Below, one piece after another: positions 43,346 to 55,667 of a stretch of 64,000 bases of DNA (position 1 is the first letter of the stretch; each line of letters opens with the position of its first letter). The translations under genes were made by a program, and so were the position numbers. Under the pieces are notes generated by a model. That model did not search any database and was not told the origin of the DNA. It worked only from the letters and a program-made list of their open reading frames with translations. This DNA is from Thunnus maccoyii. Taxonomy: Eukaryota; Chordata; Actinopteri; Scombriformes; Scombridae. The DNA is taken from positions 1,893,001 to 1,957,000 of the forward strand of contig NC_056535.1 of NCBI RefSeq assembly GCF_910596095.1. The letters run 5' to 3'.

Positions 43346-46300
43346 AAAATTGAAGATCAGTGTGTTCCCTTGCACATAGTGGCACCGTACTGAAATCTGC
43401 AGGATTGACTGTGTAGAGATTTCCACGAGATGTTTTCATAAGCCTTAGCTATTGACCCTCTGTGAGCTCTGACCTGGTGGTGGAGCCCACCTGTGCAGTT
43501 CTGTTTAGTATAGGTAGTTAAGTTAAGTTAAGTATAGGTGGGCTCTCTGACACTGAGTCTTCCCATATTTTATTTATTTCCCAGTGATCCACTCAGGACA
43601 ATTTTTTTTTTACAAACACACTGTCATCAGATTCAGGTTGGGTACATTTAAAAAATATGAATATTTTGGCCTGAATTTCAAACGTTTGGGGTCAACGTCT
43701 GTCCATCTTTTGGGCGGATTACATTAACAAATTACTCTTGTTGACTTTTTACTTGTTTCTTTCAGGGGGGCCACGTCTAGAGTTTCCCAGGCAATGACAC
43801 AGAGGTTGACTCACGTTTCTGAACACAAATGATCATTGATTTCTAAATGAATGGATATATGGTGTTATTTTTGGCATTAAAAATAAGATTTTTTTGGCCT
43901 GGCAGGGATTCTCATTGCAATTATAGGGGAAAAACTGCACAAACTACATTATTCAAATACTGAAGTTCCTGGTTCAAAATTATTAAGTTGATAAGTTGAA
44001 AATATTCATATGATATGAATAAAACTTGGACTGGTGAATGTGACTCCTGAAACAGACTTGATTAGGTCAGCTGATGTTTTTACCAGGGCAGATGTCTCAG
44101 TCTGTTGGAATTATTGGAACTACAGAGACACTCAGTCCAATTGAACCATAGACTGTTTAAAAAGATGGATGACATGACAGCTCCCCAAAAGTGAGGCCTG
44201 AAATCTGGATTGCCCCCTGGTGGCTGGTTGCAGTATGGTTCATAAATCCAAATTTTTCCCAAAGACGGTTTCTGTCATTTTAGCTAGTTCTTATCACACT
44301 GATGTTTGTCCAAGTGCTCATTTTTCTGATAAATTTGTTTTTAATTAGTTATGCAGATGAATGTGAAAACAGCCTTCTCGTGTCAAAATGAAAAGTTTTC
44401 AGGTCGTCTGAAACAGACTGTTTTTATCTGTGAAATAATATTAGACCTATACACTGCAACAGCAATGAGTCAGATTTATTTCCCCATATATTTTGTACAA
44501 GACGAGTTTCATTCCATTTGGTTACCATGACTACTAATTAATATGAGCTGAAATAACAGCTGGGGAAAAGGCTATTATGCTACATATTTATGTACACTAT
44601 GCAAGCATACACAAACACCGTATTTATCAGGGTTTAGAAATAATTTGAATGCCTGATGTTATTCATATTGATGTTTTCTCTTCTAACCTCTCAACAAACC
44701 TGTCTCCCAGAAATTGCACTTATTTGCAACAAAATTTCTGCTCAGGACTGGTAGCACTTGGTTAAGATTCAGGAAAGACCATGATCTTGCCCAGTGTTAG
44801 TGGGTACTTTTACATGCTCACAAATATTCCACTATTATTCCAAATATGACAATATTCTGAATTTGAAACAGCATATTCCATTTCAATATCCTGAATCGGG
44901 CCTTATTTCGAATGTAGCATTTTCTGATTAAGACATGTGGGACATGCCAGTATTATATAGGTTTTAGCATTCTTTGGACATGTATACAGTGCATTTGGAA
45001 TATGCATCTCAATTGGAGTTTTTACCACAGTTTGCGACACAAGGCCCTCTTGCCTCTTTACCTCTACGCAGGCAAAATGACATATGCTGGAGCAGGAAGG
45101 CAGACAGAGGAGAGGAATAAGAGGAGAGTGGAGAACTGTTCAGGGTGGGCTGGAAAAACAGAATGTGCCTTATCCACGACAAGGACAGAGGGGTTTGGTT
45201 ATTATCCAGGCTGACGGTGACGACTCGGTGTGATGCACCAAAAACACTCAGCAGTGTAGTAAACATCATGGGACAACCCAGGCACTGGATGTACCTGTAA
45301 CTATAAATCAGTATAATATCAATCATATCAATATCACTTAGAAATATCAAGCAGCAGCTCACTGATGTTTTTCACCTCACTCGTTTACTTCACTACCTGC
45401 AGAGATCTTGTGATTCTCGTTCCCACTGGAGGGAAACCCTGAAAACACTCTGCATGTAAATGGGCAATCCACAGGGAAACTTAATGCCATGTCACTTAGG
45501 TGACAAAAATTGCTTTCATTCACAAAAACAACCAAAAAGAGAGTAGCCAGTACATGGCAAAATGTTACAGAGGTCCAGACCTCAGAGACCTTATTGGTAG
45601 TAGCTAAGTGGTGGCTGTCAGTCATAATAATCTCTGATGAATAAAACTATGGGGAGAAAAAAATGGAGAAATGTGTGCCAAAGAGCATTTTGTTGAATAT
45701 TTATGAGTGTGACTCATTTTTTTTTTCATCTCTGCATGTGGATGAATGATTGAAACAACTCTATGAGATTTCCTCTGCTATGTAAGATTATAATAGATCA
45801 CAACAGGTGTGTGTGTGTGTGTGTGTGTGGCCTTTGGCTCTGTAGTAAATCAGGTGAAGACAAGAATCCTTGGGCAGTCATGTGGTACAGAGGAGCTCCT
45901 CGGAGCACTAGTTCAGAGGTTTTCAACTCACTAGAATGAATTTTGGAAGATTTGACTTTGAAGACTCTGACCACAAAGCAATAACTGGTACAGGCATCAG
46001 GGTCTAACTGTATCTGGCAGAGAATATGCAGATGATGCATGTTTGTCCAAGTTCATTTGAATCACTCAAAATCTGAAGATCCATTGACAGAACTGGCCCA
46101 AGCCTTTTTGGAGGTGGAATTATTCTCTGTAAATTATTGTTGTATCTTCATACAGTCAGACTGAAGCTGAGGGTCGTGCATTTCATTCTTCCCGTCCTTC
46201 AAAATAATGACATAACATAAGGACTGTGGATGTAACTTTTAGTCGGCTGTCATGCTCAGGTTAAAATCTAATGTTGCTGACTGCTCTATATAAACCTCAT

Positions 46301-46363
46301 ACTACTGAGTGCTAACAATGAATTAATTGCCAAAGTAGAATAGTTTCAAATGAACCTAATTTG
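43346..46363. other. Gene desert with repeat fragments
   Basis: 44140-44270 carries CCATAGACTGTTTAAAAAG and CCCCTGGTGGCTGGTTGCAG of a common fish repeat; 44800-45010 has TACATGCTCACAAATATTCC, hAT-like; (GT)n at 45807-45828. No gene. Confidence 0.5.
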
Positions 46364-46759
46364 TGTCAGACTCTGCTCTCCCCCTCACCTGTTGCTGTGG
46401 GAATTATCCAATCATTCAGTCTCACTCTCTGCTCTGCCACACCCCTCATTAGTTCAACCACCTTCACCTGGCGCTCCCACCAGCTCATCATCTGCAATCA
46501 AGCCAGTATATAAGCTGCCTCGGCCCACTCCCTCCTTTTCAGATTGTCTATGCTACTATGCTAAGTCATCTTGCTTTCTTCACTGGACTGCCTTCCTGGT
46601 TTCTGATCAGCTTGTCTTCGACCATCGCTCCTCGACTGTTCACGCTTTTAAACCACTTCGACCGTGCTAATATTGCCTTGACATCGTGTGAAATAAAGAC
46701 TGCAAAGTTTATACCAGTGTCATTTGTGCTGCTATTGGGTCCATCCTATACCCGTTACA
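46364..46759 (+). mobile_element. Solo LTR with target-site duplication
   Basis: 396 bp from TGTCAGACTC to CCGTTACA, flanked on both sides by AATTTG (46358-46363 and 46760-46765). It has a TATA box (AGTATATAAGCTGCC) and a polyadenylation signal (GAAATAAAGACTGC). No internal region follows, so it is a solo LTR left by recombination. Structure resembles fish Ty3/gypsy LTRs, though a 6-bp duplication is atypical for that class. The 106-codon frame inside is not a gene. Confidence 0.8.
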
Positions 46760-46937
46760 AATTTGTATGAGACTTGGGGGTGTTTGTTCATAGTGAAGCC
46801 AGCATGCAGCAGGTTTTCCAGTCACTAATTTATATCTTGTAAACTCTTCTCATGCTAACCATAGTGATCGATCACAGAATGAATGAATGTAAGAATGTGA
46901 TCATGCTGACTTGTACACAAGTATACAGTATAAATAT

Positions 46938-48333
46938 AGCCCCAAGCGGCAATTGACAGGGTCCAAGCACAATGCACAGTTTTAGAGAAGAGGAGAGCTT
47001 GAAAAGCTTGAAGAGTAGGTGAAGACTTGATCATCCTGGGGCTTTAACCCAGGAACTTTGTATCCTCAGGTGAGGTGACTTACACTGTGAACCATTGAGG
47101 ACATGCTTTGTCATGCACCCTCTCACATTTTGAGGGAACAAAGTGACAGGCCAAACAGGAACATTTTTGTCAGTTTAAACTAAAAAAATTCAATTTAAAA
47201 AAATCTGAAAAAATCGCACATCAAAGTGCTTTTCTTGGGTGTATTGACGAAGATTTCGGTGAAATTTGTTCAAGAAATTGGATGAAATAGAAAATGTTGT
47301 GCTTACAGTACAAATTACAGTAAGACACTCAATATCACTGCTGACTCACCGTTTGACACATCTGAACACCAGTTGAAACATGTGATGTCTAGTGTAATGA
47401 TTGACTGAAGACTTATGGAGATATAGATGTTAAATGATTTTACATATTTTGAAAAATATTGAGTGACAGACTTCTGAATTGACAATAGGTTGCAGTGAGG
47501 CAAACTTTTGTCACAATTCAGTGGATGTGCTGAAAAACATTCAGCACTGTAGGACCTATGGTGAAATTCAAATGATGTTTGGAAATTTGACTGCAATATT
47601 CATGAAAACATGAGTTCACGCTTGTGAACCACTTCTTTTTTCACCAATCAAACTTTATACAATGAATTGAACATGACCATAGAACATGTGGAAACATTTT
47701 CACTCAAATCCATGCAGCTAATTATGAGATATAAACTTTTCACATTCGTGGCGCCCTGTAGAGGCAGAATATCCCAGGACTGTGCAGCGAAGCTCAAACC
47801 TAGCATCTGAATACATGCACCAATTTTGGTTACAATAGCTTAAGCTGATTTTGATTTATGAGCAATTATGTAAAATTGAACTTCAAGACAGGTTTAAAAA
47901 TGTGTGATTTCAAAACGGTATGGAATATCAACAAGCTTGGTCCAGATATGCTATGTGCCAAATTTGATGCTGATTGCTCAAAATGTGTAAAAGAAGTAGC
48001 GAAAAAAAAAAAACATATTTGGACAAAATTGGATAGATGGCTTATGGAAAGATTCGTCTGAATTCCACAGGATCCAGGAAAAAAAAATTCTCAGACTTGC
48101 ACTTCAAAGGTGATAGGCCAAAACGTAAAGTTCATTGTTATAGCGCCACCATCTGGCCAATCATAATCATTTTTTTGGTCTGAGTAGTGGGTGAGATTTC
48201 CAAACTATCTGCCAAGTTTGGGAACTGTGGCTGTTACAGTTTCTGAGACCCAGATACCTTTAGTGCACAAGAATAATAATAATCCTAACAAATACAACAG
48301 GGTTCCAGCAGCTTTGCTGCTTTGACCCCTAAT
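46938..48333. repeat. Unclassified teleost element, about 1.4 kb
   Basis: Starts near AGCCCCAAGCGGCAATTGAC and ends at the widespread fish phrase GGGTTCCAGCAGCTTTGCTG with a small hairpin (AGCAGC TTT GCTGCT), then CTTTGACCCCTAAT. The ends are weakly inverted. No coding frame recognised. Confidence 0.45.
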
Positions 48334-48393
48334 AAGTGCACAGCCTGCCTGACAATGCACAGCACCACCAAAGTCATGTTCAGACTGCAGACA

Positions 48394-48513
48394 AAAGTGG
48401 CCCAAATCAGATTTTTTTGCTCATATGTGATTCAGATCTGTTTTTTTCAGAATAGTGTGAAAAACACAAATCAAATGGAATCTGATCTTTTCAATTCTGA
48501 TTTGGGCCACTTT
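48394..48513. repeat. 18-bp perfect subterminal inverted repeat
   Basis: AAAGTGGCCCAAATCAGA at 48394-48411 and its exact inverse complement at 48496-48513, inside the left end of the Harbinger derivative. Confidence 0.9.
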
Positions 48514-48603
48514 CATATGTAGTCCTAAATCAGATACAATTCTGATACTTTGCAATGCAACCTCAGTCTGACCAGTCATATCGGGATTAATTTTACTTTT
48601 ACG

Positions 48604-48945
48604 TTACTCCAACCAATACAACCCAACTCCTATGCTTTTTCTCAGTGGGATGGGTCGCCTGAACTGAGGGACTTGCCACAGGAGTCTTGTGAAGAGGTGC
48701 TGACAGATGTAGTTGAAAGCAACCCTTGACATCCTGAAATTTTGGATGAAATCTATTTCTGTGAATCCATTCACATCACGATCCCACCACTCCTGGCTCC
48801 AACTTCGCATCCACACACCCCTCCATAGAAAAGTAGTAGCAATTGCTTCACAAAAAGCAATAATTAAAAATTTGTCTCTCTTCCTCCTCATGCTCGTCAT
48901 TGTTATCATCTGCTCATGAATTTGCTGGCTTCCACTGCACATCAT
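48604..48945 (-). pseudogene. HARBI1-like transposase N-terminus
   Basis: 113-codon uninterrupted frame including WSQEWWDRDVNGFTEIDFIQ, NFRMSRVAFNYICQHL and RRPIPLRKSIGVGLYWL, the hallmark N-terminal block of PIF/Harbinger nucleases. It stops exactly where the conserved domain should continue, so the DDE catalytic residues are all missing. Confidence 0.8.
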
Positions 48946-49329
48946 CTTATGAATGAAACTGTAAACGCTGACTTCAATAGCCTCATATGATAATGTAATG
49001 CATGTGACATCTTTGTTATTGTTCTTTTGTGCAAGTGGGTCAGTTCAGGACTGTGAGCAGTTCACATTGGAATCTGATATTGGCCACATTTAAAAAATAA
49101 TGTGAACAGCCAAACAAAAAAAATTGGATCTGAGCAATAGATCAGACTTGAGCACTAAGGCTTGCAGTGTGAATGTAGCCCAAGTTTCCTACTCTGAACA
49201 GTAGATTCATCTTTATGCCTTCAACATAGTGGAACCACTGTCACACCTTGACTGAAGTATATTTTCAACCTCGAGGAGAATGCCTCTCTCACTTTAGTGT
49301 CCCATCTCACACTACAGGTGCAGGTTAGG

Positions 49330-49720
49330 ATAGGGCTGCACAGTTCTGGTCAAAATGAGAGTCACGATTTTTTCCATTCACAATTTAGATCAGGATTTTC
49401 TCCCATGCATCTTAGGGACACAGTATGAATTTATTGCTGTCTTCATGCAGACATTAATAACAATATGACACACTATGCAACTGTGTGAAACACTAAAATT
49501 CAGAATTAATGTCGTGTGTTTAAAACAAAAAGATAAAAATTGTAACTAATATACAACTCACTTGCAGCCAACCTGCACCCCCAAACACAGGCCCAGTCCA
49601 GTTATGAAGAGAGACTGCTTTCACAGTGTTTAATCTGTTGCAATAACAAACCATTGTCCCACCTCTAACCTCAAGCAGGTCAGAGCTGTTTCAGTCCTGT
49701 GTGTCTCTAAGACATTAGAT
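49330..49720. repeat. hAT-like repeat fragment
   Basis: Starts TAGGGCTGCACAGTTCTGG, a typical hAT terminal phrase, and continues with GAGAGTCACGATTTTTTCC. The right terminus was not located. Confidence 0.4.
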
Positions 49721-49858
49721 TTGTTTGTGTGTCACATGGAGTAACACACACTTGTCATTTGTTGATGCTGTTTAAGGAGAAATTAAGAGCATTTGTCTCG
49801 ATGCACTTGATCTCCCTGCTAATACAAACAAAGCAGAATCGTTTCGAAAATGTTCTTT

Positions 49859-49937
49859 GTAATTTTTATAGATGTAAAGCAACAATGTGTAATAATTCTG
49901 TTGTAGCACATTTTTGCTTTATGTCTAAGAAAATTGC
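49859..49937. repeat. Long imperfect hairpin
   Basis: Arms 49859-49892 and 49904-49937 pair over 34 positions with about 8 mismatches, loop about 11 bases. Core TAAAGCAACAATGTG pairs with CACATTTTTGCTTTA. Could be a MITE remnant or a small-RNA precursor. Confidence 0.6.
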
Positions 49938-50429
49938 AGTCAACTTTTTTTAACTGGTTATTAAAAATATGTTTGATCAATACATAAATCCTAATAATTA
50001 AGTAAAAGTGCAAAAAAAAATGAACTGAGGGGCTAGACCTCACTGGTTCCATAAATATTTTTCTTTTTAATAGATCATAATCAGGACTACTACAATCCTT
50101 TGTCACCATTTACAGTTGAAACTATGGAAAACAAAACAAAAAAAAATGTTGAAAGGGGAAAATGTCTGGTAAAAAGAGAGGTGTGCACAATCAAATGTGG
50201 CTGCAGGGGGGAGGATTAACTCCTGACATCCATCTAATAATAACAGTGGCCTCAGTAAGTCTGTGATACTGTTGATCCCCATATGGGCTTTTACTGTATA
50301 TGATCATGAACCAGGACAAACAGTCCTGTGTGATATTCATCCCTGCAGTATAACACAATCTGCCCTCATGTCTTGACTGAACATTATGTGAGATTGCTTT
50401 AAACTATAAGCTACTCTTTTCATGGAAAA

Positions 50430-51330
50430 GATCTAAAATTAATCAGCGGGCTTGTTGTCCCCTCTTAAGGCCACAGTAAGAAGGTTTTGGTGCATGGGGA
50501 GGGAAACATAAGAGGCTTTGGGGGCTGCTTTTATTAAAAGGATCTGACATCTACCTGCCCTCTCAAATGGCAGGCAATTTTGACACTTCTGGCATGCAAA
50601 GCAGGCGTACAAAAATAACCTCATCTCCTGGGCTGAAGGCCTACTCTGTTTGGGTGCTGTTTACCTTAAAGGACACTGTGAAAAGCTTTGTAAATGAAAT
50701 ACCTCCTCACAACAAATCACAGTCCAATTTATTTGGCAGCTCCGATGTCTACACATGGGCTGATTTCTCTCTTCATCTTTTCATTTCCCTTTTGTCATTA
50801 TCCACGCGCATCATGTCGGAGACTGCTTGATGGACTCAATGTGTCGGAACGGCTCGTTCTCACATCCGTATTACTGCAGGACTCCCCACAGTACAGCAGC
50901 CGCCTGTCAGTTCTAAGACTTTAGGGCCAGTTCTCACTGTGATGGTCAGTTGGAGATTCTTTTTATTTTGATACAGTTATCATTTCCCATTTCCCCACTT
51001 GATTGGAGCTTAAAAGCCAAAGCAGCTCAGATCGTGCCGACATAAATCTCCAGGCCCATTAATCCGTCCTGGTGTCGTCTCTCGCACAGAACTGCCCAAT
51101 CGTGCCTGGATATTCATGGAGAAATTAAATGAATGATATTCCGAAGTAGCTCACTGGCAGATTGGATGTTAAAATAGGTGGCTGCTTTGTGCGTTTGCTG
51201 TTGATTATTCTCATTGGTATAGGATATGAAGGAATAGCCTCTGTAGAGACAATTAAGGTCGAGAGCAACTCAAAGGAGCCTTTCTCCTTTCTATTCTGCT
51301 TCACGTCCTGTAACAATGTTGGCAGCCTTC
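50430..51330. promoter_or_regulatory. Long enhancer-like block in the fezf2-cadps desert
   Basis: About 900 bp of complex sequence free of repeats, with GGCAATTTTGACAC, CCATTAATCCGTCC, GAGAAATTAAATGAATG, CTTGATTGGAGC and AGACAATTAAGGTCG. It contrasts with the repeat-rich flanks. No open frame above 100 codons or splice-flanked frame suggests a gene. Conservation untested. Confidence 0.48.
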
Positions 51331-53670
51331 ATTTCTGAGGATGAATTACTGGGTACATGAGAAACATGTAAAAAATACCGGCACCACCATACTCCAAACA
51401 TTTTTAGTTGATTCATGTCGCTGTTGGACTTATATAACAATTCCATTATATGTAATTATACATTATAGGGCAACCATGCCAGACCTTCCTCAAATAGGAC
51501 AGTGAGAAATCTTTCTTTTTCTTTTTCAATGTTCAAGATTTTGTGAAATTCTCTCACCCAGTCTGATGATAAGATTAATATCAGTGTGATCTAGAAGAGC
51601 ATTAGCATAGAGCTTTAGCATAGCACAAAGACTGGTTGTAGCTCCAGCTGTAACTGACAGCTGTTAAACGGTGTATTTTTTCATGTCTGTTGGAGCTTCT
51701 AGTGTTCGTGTGAAGCTAGGCTAAACACAACCTAGATTTATCTTTTTATTGGAAAGGCAGAGGTGAAACTGATGTCAATATTCTCATCTTAAGTGCTAAT
51801 ATTACTATCAAGCTAAATAATACGGTAGCAATTTGTCCTCTGCTCACCCATATGTAGTGGGATTCATGTTCAGTTGCTAAAAAGTCTAAACTTTTTATGC
51901 AAACAACTACATGGATATTTTTTTCAGTGAGCATTAGTATCATCCAGGGAGAAAGTAAAATTTCACTAGTAGATTGATTTACCTCATTCTCATCCAAAAT
52001 CTTGTCTTTCTTTGTTATCCTAAGAAGGATTTGTTTTCCCCCCTCTATAAAATAATTAAAAAATATCCTGTCTTCTTCTAATTTGGGACTATATTATATC
52101 TAATCCTCCTGACTTCAGTCTTAGCTCCCATCTTGGGCTCCTGATTTGATTTTGGTCATTGAAAGAATTGCTAGAGATCAAATCAACAATCTCCTTCTGG
52201 ACGGTAATATCAAATCTCAAGATGACTGATGCTTTAATCCACAGCATTAATCTCAGACTCTCTTTCTTAAGAAAATGCTGCTGTGGGGGAGGAGAGGAGG
52301 TCAGGGCCGTGGATTAACAAATATGTATTTTTTGCAGTCTACTGACACAACAACCTTGTCCACTCTAAGTGGTTAACTCTTTGTGGAAAATAGTACAAGT
52401 AACTGCCAAGTGTTGAAACTAAATGTATTACTTATTAAAACATTTTAAACCTTTTTAAACAAATACAAAGATACATTTTAGACTTGTTTTTGAACAAATC
52501 ACCAGGTTGTTTTCATCTGATTTCACATTCAATAAGTCAAGCCACAGCAACAACAACAATGAATAAGGTGACAAGTGCTTTCCACAGTTGCTATTTACCT
52601 TTATTCAAATGTTCTTGGCCTTGGTGGGTTCTTCTAGAAGGCAGAAGCATGATGAACCCACTGGTAACTTCACACATGGAGCAAGAACACTTTGGGGAGT
52701 GAATACCAGGGACATGCAGTACTTGCACACAGGGCGACACACAGCTCTAGGAGTACAGTAAAGAAAACAACACTGACAGAGGGAAGGTACAGGCAGACTT
52801 CACTTCCCATCATCCATTATAAAAATGAAGATTAGCCTCATCATACATCCTGGAATGAAAAACAGGGCACATACAAGAATTTATATAATAGATGGCAAAT
52901 AAACTCTATTATTTAAATGATATTTGACTAAAATAGAACATTTTTTTTAAAATTCGAAAAGTGAAAAAGGTAAACAGGAATATATCAGTGTGATAAAACC
53001 AAACTACAGGATATGTGTATTGCGTTGCTCTTATCTATTAATCAAAATAAAGAAAGCAGCATGGCAGAGGTGTTAGCTTGATGTGGAAATCAAAGTACTG
53101 ACATTTGAAGAAGTGATACCACAGGAAGTTTATTCCAACAGTAAAATGCAGCTTGTGTCGTCACTGATAGGTTTATCTGTATCTGTAGTTTGACACTGAT
53201 TCTCAAATCAGTGACACAGTATCACTTTCTTTGTAAAGGATAAATGCAGCACTCTCACTCTCTAATCTAACTTGTGGCATTCACACAAGGTGGTAGTCAA
53301 GTAAAATGTATAGTTCCAGGCCGTAAGTGATTATATTGAAGCCATCAGATGTTATTGTAAGAGAGACAGACCTCCCATCCTCTATGGTAATTCTATTTTT
53401 TTACTTTGCCTGTTTTGCTGCCGAGGAAAAGAAAGAATTTGTCATTGGCACAAGTCAAAACCTGCTGCTTCAACAATGTGCGCACACTGCATTTGATGTG
53501 TTATATTTTGAAACAGTCAATAAAATTCAGTAAATAGTGATATAGTAATAGCTGTCCATTTCTGTACTTTATATTCATGTAGGCTAATAAATATACAAAT
53601 ATCAATTAGATGGTATTCTGCATGAGAAATAAAGAAAAAAAAATCGGTTATAATAATCATCTGCTTATAG
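51331..53670. other. Gene desert, nothing recognised
   Basis: A/T-rich sequence. The 72-codon frame at 52484-52702 and the 68-codon frame at 53327-53533 have no recognisable domain. Confidence 0.5.
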
Positions 53671-53679
53671 TGATATTTG

Positions 53680-54297
53680 ACCCAGACAGACATGATCACT
53701 ATAGTGGTTTCCACTGTACTTATATCCTTCTCTAGTTTCTTCATCTCCAACTGCAACTTCTTAATTTTAACTTTCGATGACGCTTGTAAATCGAATAGAC
53801 GTCCTGTGAAAAAGAAAATGTGTCAAGGAGCAGCTGATAATGGTAAACTGGTAGTTGGTTCTCCTAAGTTGCCTCCACCATGATTTTAAACATGCATCTG
53901 ATATTATCTAACCTACTGATAATATAGACACAGTCAGGTAGGGGCCAGTGCTGCTTTCCACTTTCCCTACTCAGATATATCCTGCCAGTCCAGGGGATTG
54001 AACCTATGACTTTTTGGTAACAAGCTCACTTCTCTAACCTTTAGGCCATCACTGCCCACCTATATAGGCTTGTATAATTTGCACATTTAATCTGTCAGCA
54101 ATTTTTTGCCAAGCCATCTCTCTCGCCTTGTTAACTGCAGCAGTACTGCTCTTTTTGGTGATGACTCCTTTATATTCTTGGTATGGTTCCATCAACAGAG
54201 TTTGTTCCGCTGCTGAGAAGAAAGCAGCTCTAGTTTTCCCTTCTTTTTGGGACATAGTATCTTTTTGCGACTGCTTATGAACTCTGTGCACGCGCAC
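53680..54297 (-). pseudogene. Harbinger-type Myb/SANT accessory gene split by a SINE
   Basis: The start (54297 down to about 54064) reads KEGKTRAAFFSAAEQTLLME then YQEYKGVITKKSSTAAVNKA and REMAWQKIADRLN, a Myb/SANT-like DNA-binding domain as carried by fish Harbinger elements. After the SINE (54059-53932), the frame at about 53880-53690 contains GGGNLGEPTTSLPLSA and KIKKLQLEMKKLEKDISTVE, which resembles the C-terminal coiled coil of such proteins. The middle is missing or degraded. No function expected. Confidence 0.6.
53932..54059 (-). mobile_element. tRNA-derived SINE
   Basis: On the minus strand: GGGCAGTGATGGCCTAAAGG with an A box (TGGCCTAAAGG) and, about 40 bases on, a B box (GGTTCAATCCC) of RNA polymerase III promoters, followed by a short tail region. 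Flanking CTATATA and CTATATTA look like a short target duplication. Confidence 0.8.
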
Positions 54298-55614
54298 AAT
54301 GCAAGCTTATTCAAGCCTGGTTAGAGTTAAAGTTGACTAGACATGGCTAAACTGTGTTAGTGGAATGACTTGAGCCTTAAGTGAAAGTTGACGTTAATTC
54401 AAGCCAGGCTTTTTTAAGTAAGCGCAGCTTTCTTTAGATGCATTAATGGAACACCCCTCTGGTGTCATCAGGCAATTTAATGAAAGTAAACACAGTGAAC
54501 GGCTGTGCGTAACAGCACTGTGCTCTGGTGCAGCACTTCTCAGAGGCTGCATATCAGTCCTGCTGCCTTCAGATGCTGCAGAGATTTAATGAACCGCAGG
54601 AGAAACTTCTCATACAGTACAAACAGCTGTGGACAGTAGATACTGTAAGAATCAACCACATTCATTTATAGGTCAATGGAGACTAATTTACTGACTTCCC
54701 TGCTTTAACCACATAAAACGTTATTTCCTGTGCCGATTTTGGTTGGAAAGTGTTTAATTGAAATAAATCATTTATATTTTAAGCATTAATCCATTGTTGC
54801 AGCATCTTTGCAGCAAGTATTTAGTTTGATCCTGTTGATAAAATCACCAAAGCAGCAGAGGATTGATGTTGCACCACAAATAGACATGATTCTGACATGT
54901 TTGTTTTCAGGGCAATATCTAGGACCAAATTTCAACCAAAATACAACTGTCTTTGCGCTGCTTCATTTGAATAAACCTCCCACCTGTCTACACCTCTCCT
55001 CCCACCTGTGCACTGTGCGCTTTGTGCTGGTCACCTATAAATACCACACAGATGGGCAAAGCCAGTTTCAAGGTCAGGAAAATACCAACCAGTCGAAGCC
55101 CTGCTTGCGTTGGTCGTTGCGTAACCATAGAAAGATGTTTTCAATGGATATTCTTGAATAATGTTGGGAGAGGGACTTGCTTCCTAGTCTGTTTTTGCTT
55201 TATTTCCATAACAGACAGACTGATTTGGGTTGACCAAAGCGATGACACTTCCTGAGCTTAGCTAACCTGACTAGCATGGTTTAGCACTTTTGAAAAAAAG
55301 CATTCAGGATGGGACTCCCACTTTGGAATTAATGCTCCATGCATGCTAACTCATAGACCTATTCAGACTGTATTAGGTTAATTCAACAGTAATGTTTTGG
55401 TTCACAGGGAGTACCAAACCAACGGGTCGAACACACACGCTGTTAGAACAACAGGAAACAGATGAAATTGATAATGATCTACTCATACAACAGCACGTAA
55501 GAGGGCAAACGGTTTCTCAAAAAGACAATAGAATGCTTCTTTGGGATGTTAAAATTTGAAGGAAAAGTTTGTCAAGTTAAAAAGTATGCTGATCAATTGT
55601 TTGGTTTGTTGTAG
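54298..55614. other. Intergenic, 3' of cadps
   Basis: 54300-54460 is probably the rest of the Harbinger-type element (CAAGCCTGGTTAGAG and inverted AAGCCAGGCTT words). Otherwise nothing recognised. Confidence 0.45.
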
Positions 55615-55667
55615 TTTATTGTCACTGCTACTATAATTACTCAATTTTTGCAGGCATCAACTTTATT
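55615..55667 (-). terminator. Candidate polyadenylation signals of cadps
   Basis: Two AATAAA hexamers on the minus strand (55667-55662 and 55620-55615), about 1.2 kb beyond the stop codon. The 3'UTR would then cover about 55.6-56.87 kb, which contains no other gene. Confidence 0.4.

Larger units (their letters stand above)
48371..49182 (-). mobile_element. PIF/Harbinger deletion derivative
   Basis: Ends share an imperfect terminal inverted repeat (left TTCAGACTGCAGAC; right, inverted, TTCACACTGCAAGC). Only the start of a HARBI1-like transposase remains inside, so the copy cannot transpose itself. Confidence 0.65.

Noticed and set aside
46350..46670. 106-codon plus-strand open frame
   Set aside because: Lies within the solo LTR, spanning its promoter and R region.
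53932..54059. Possible tRNA gene
   Set aside because: A and B boxes are present, but no cloverleaf with acceptor stem could be made; the tail and flanking duplication indicate a SINE.
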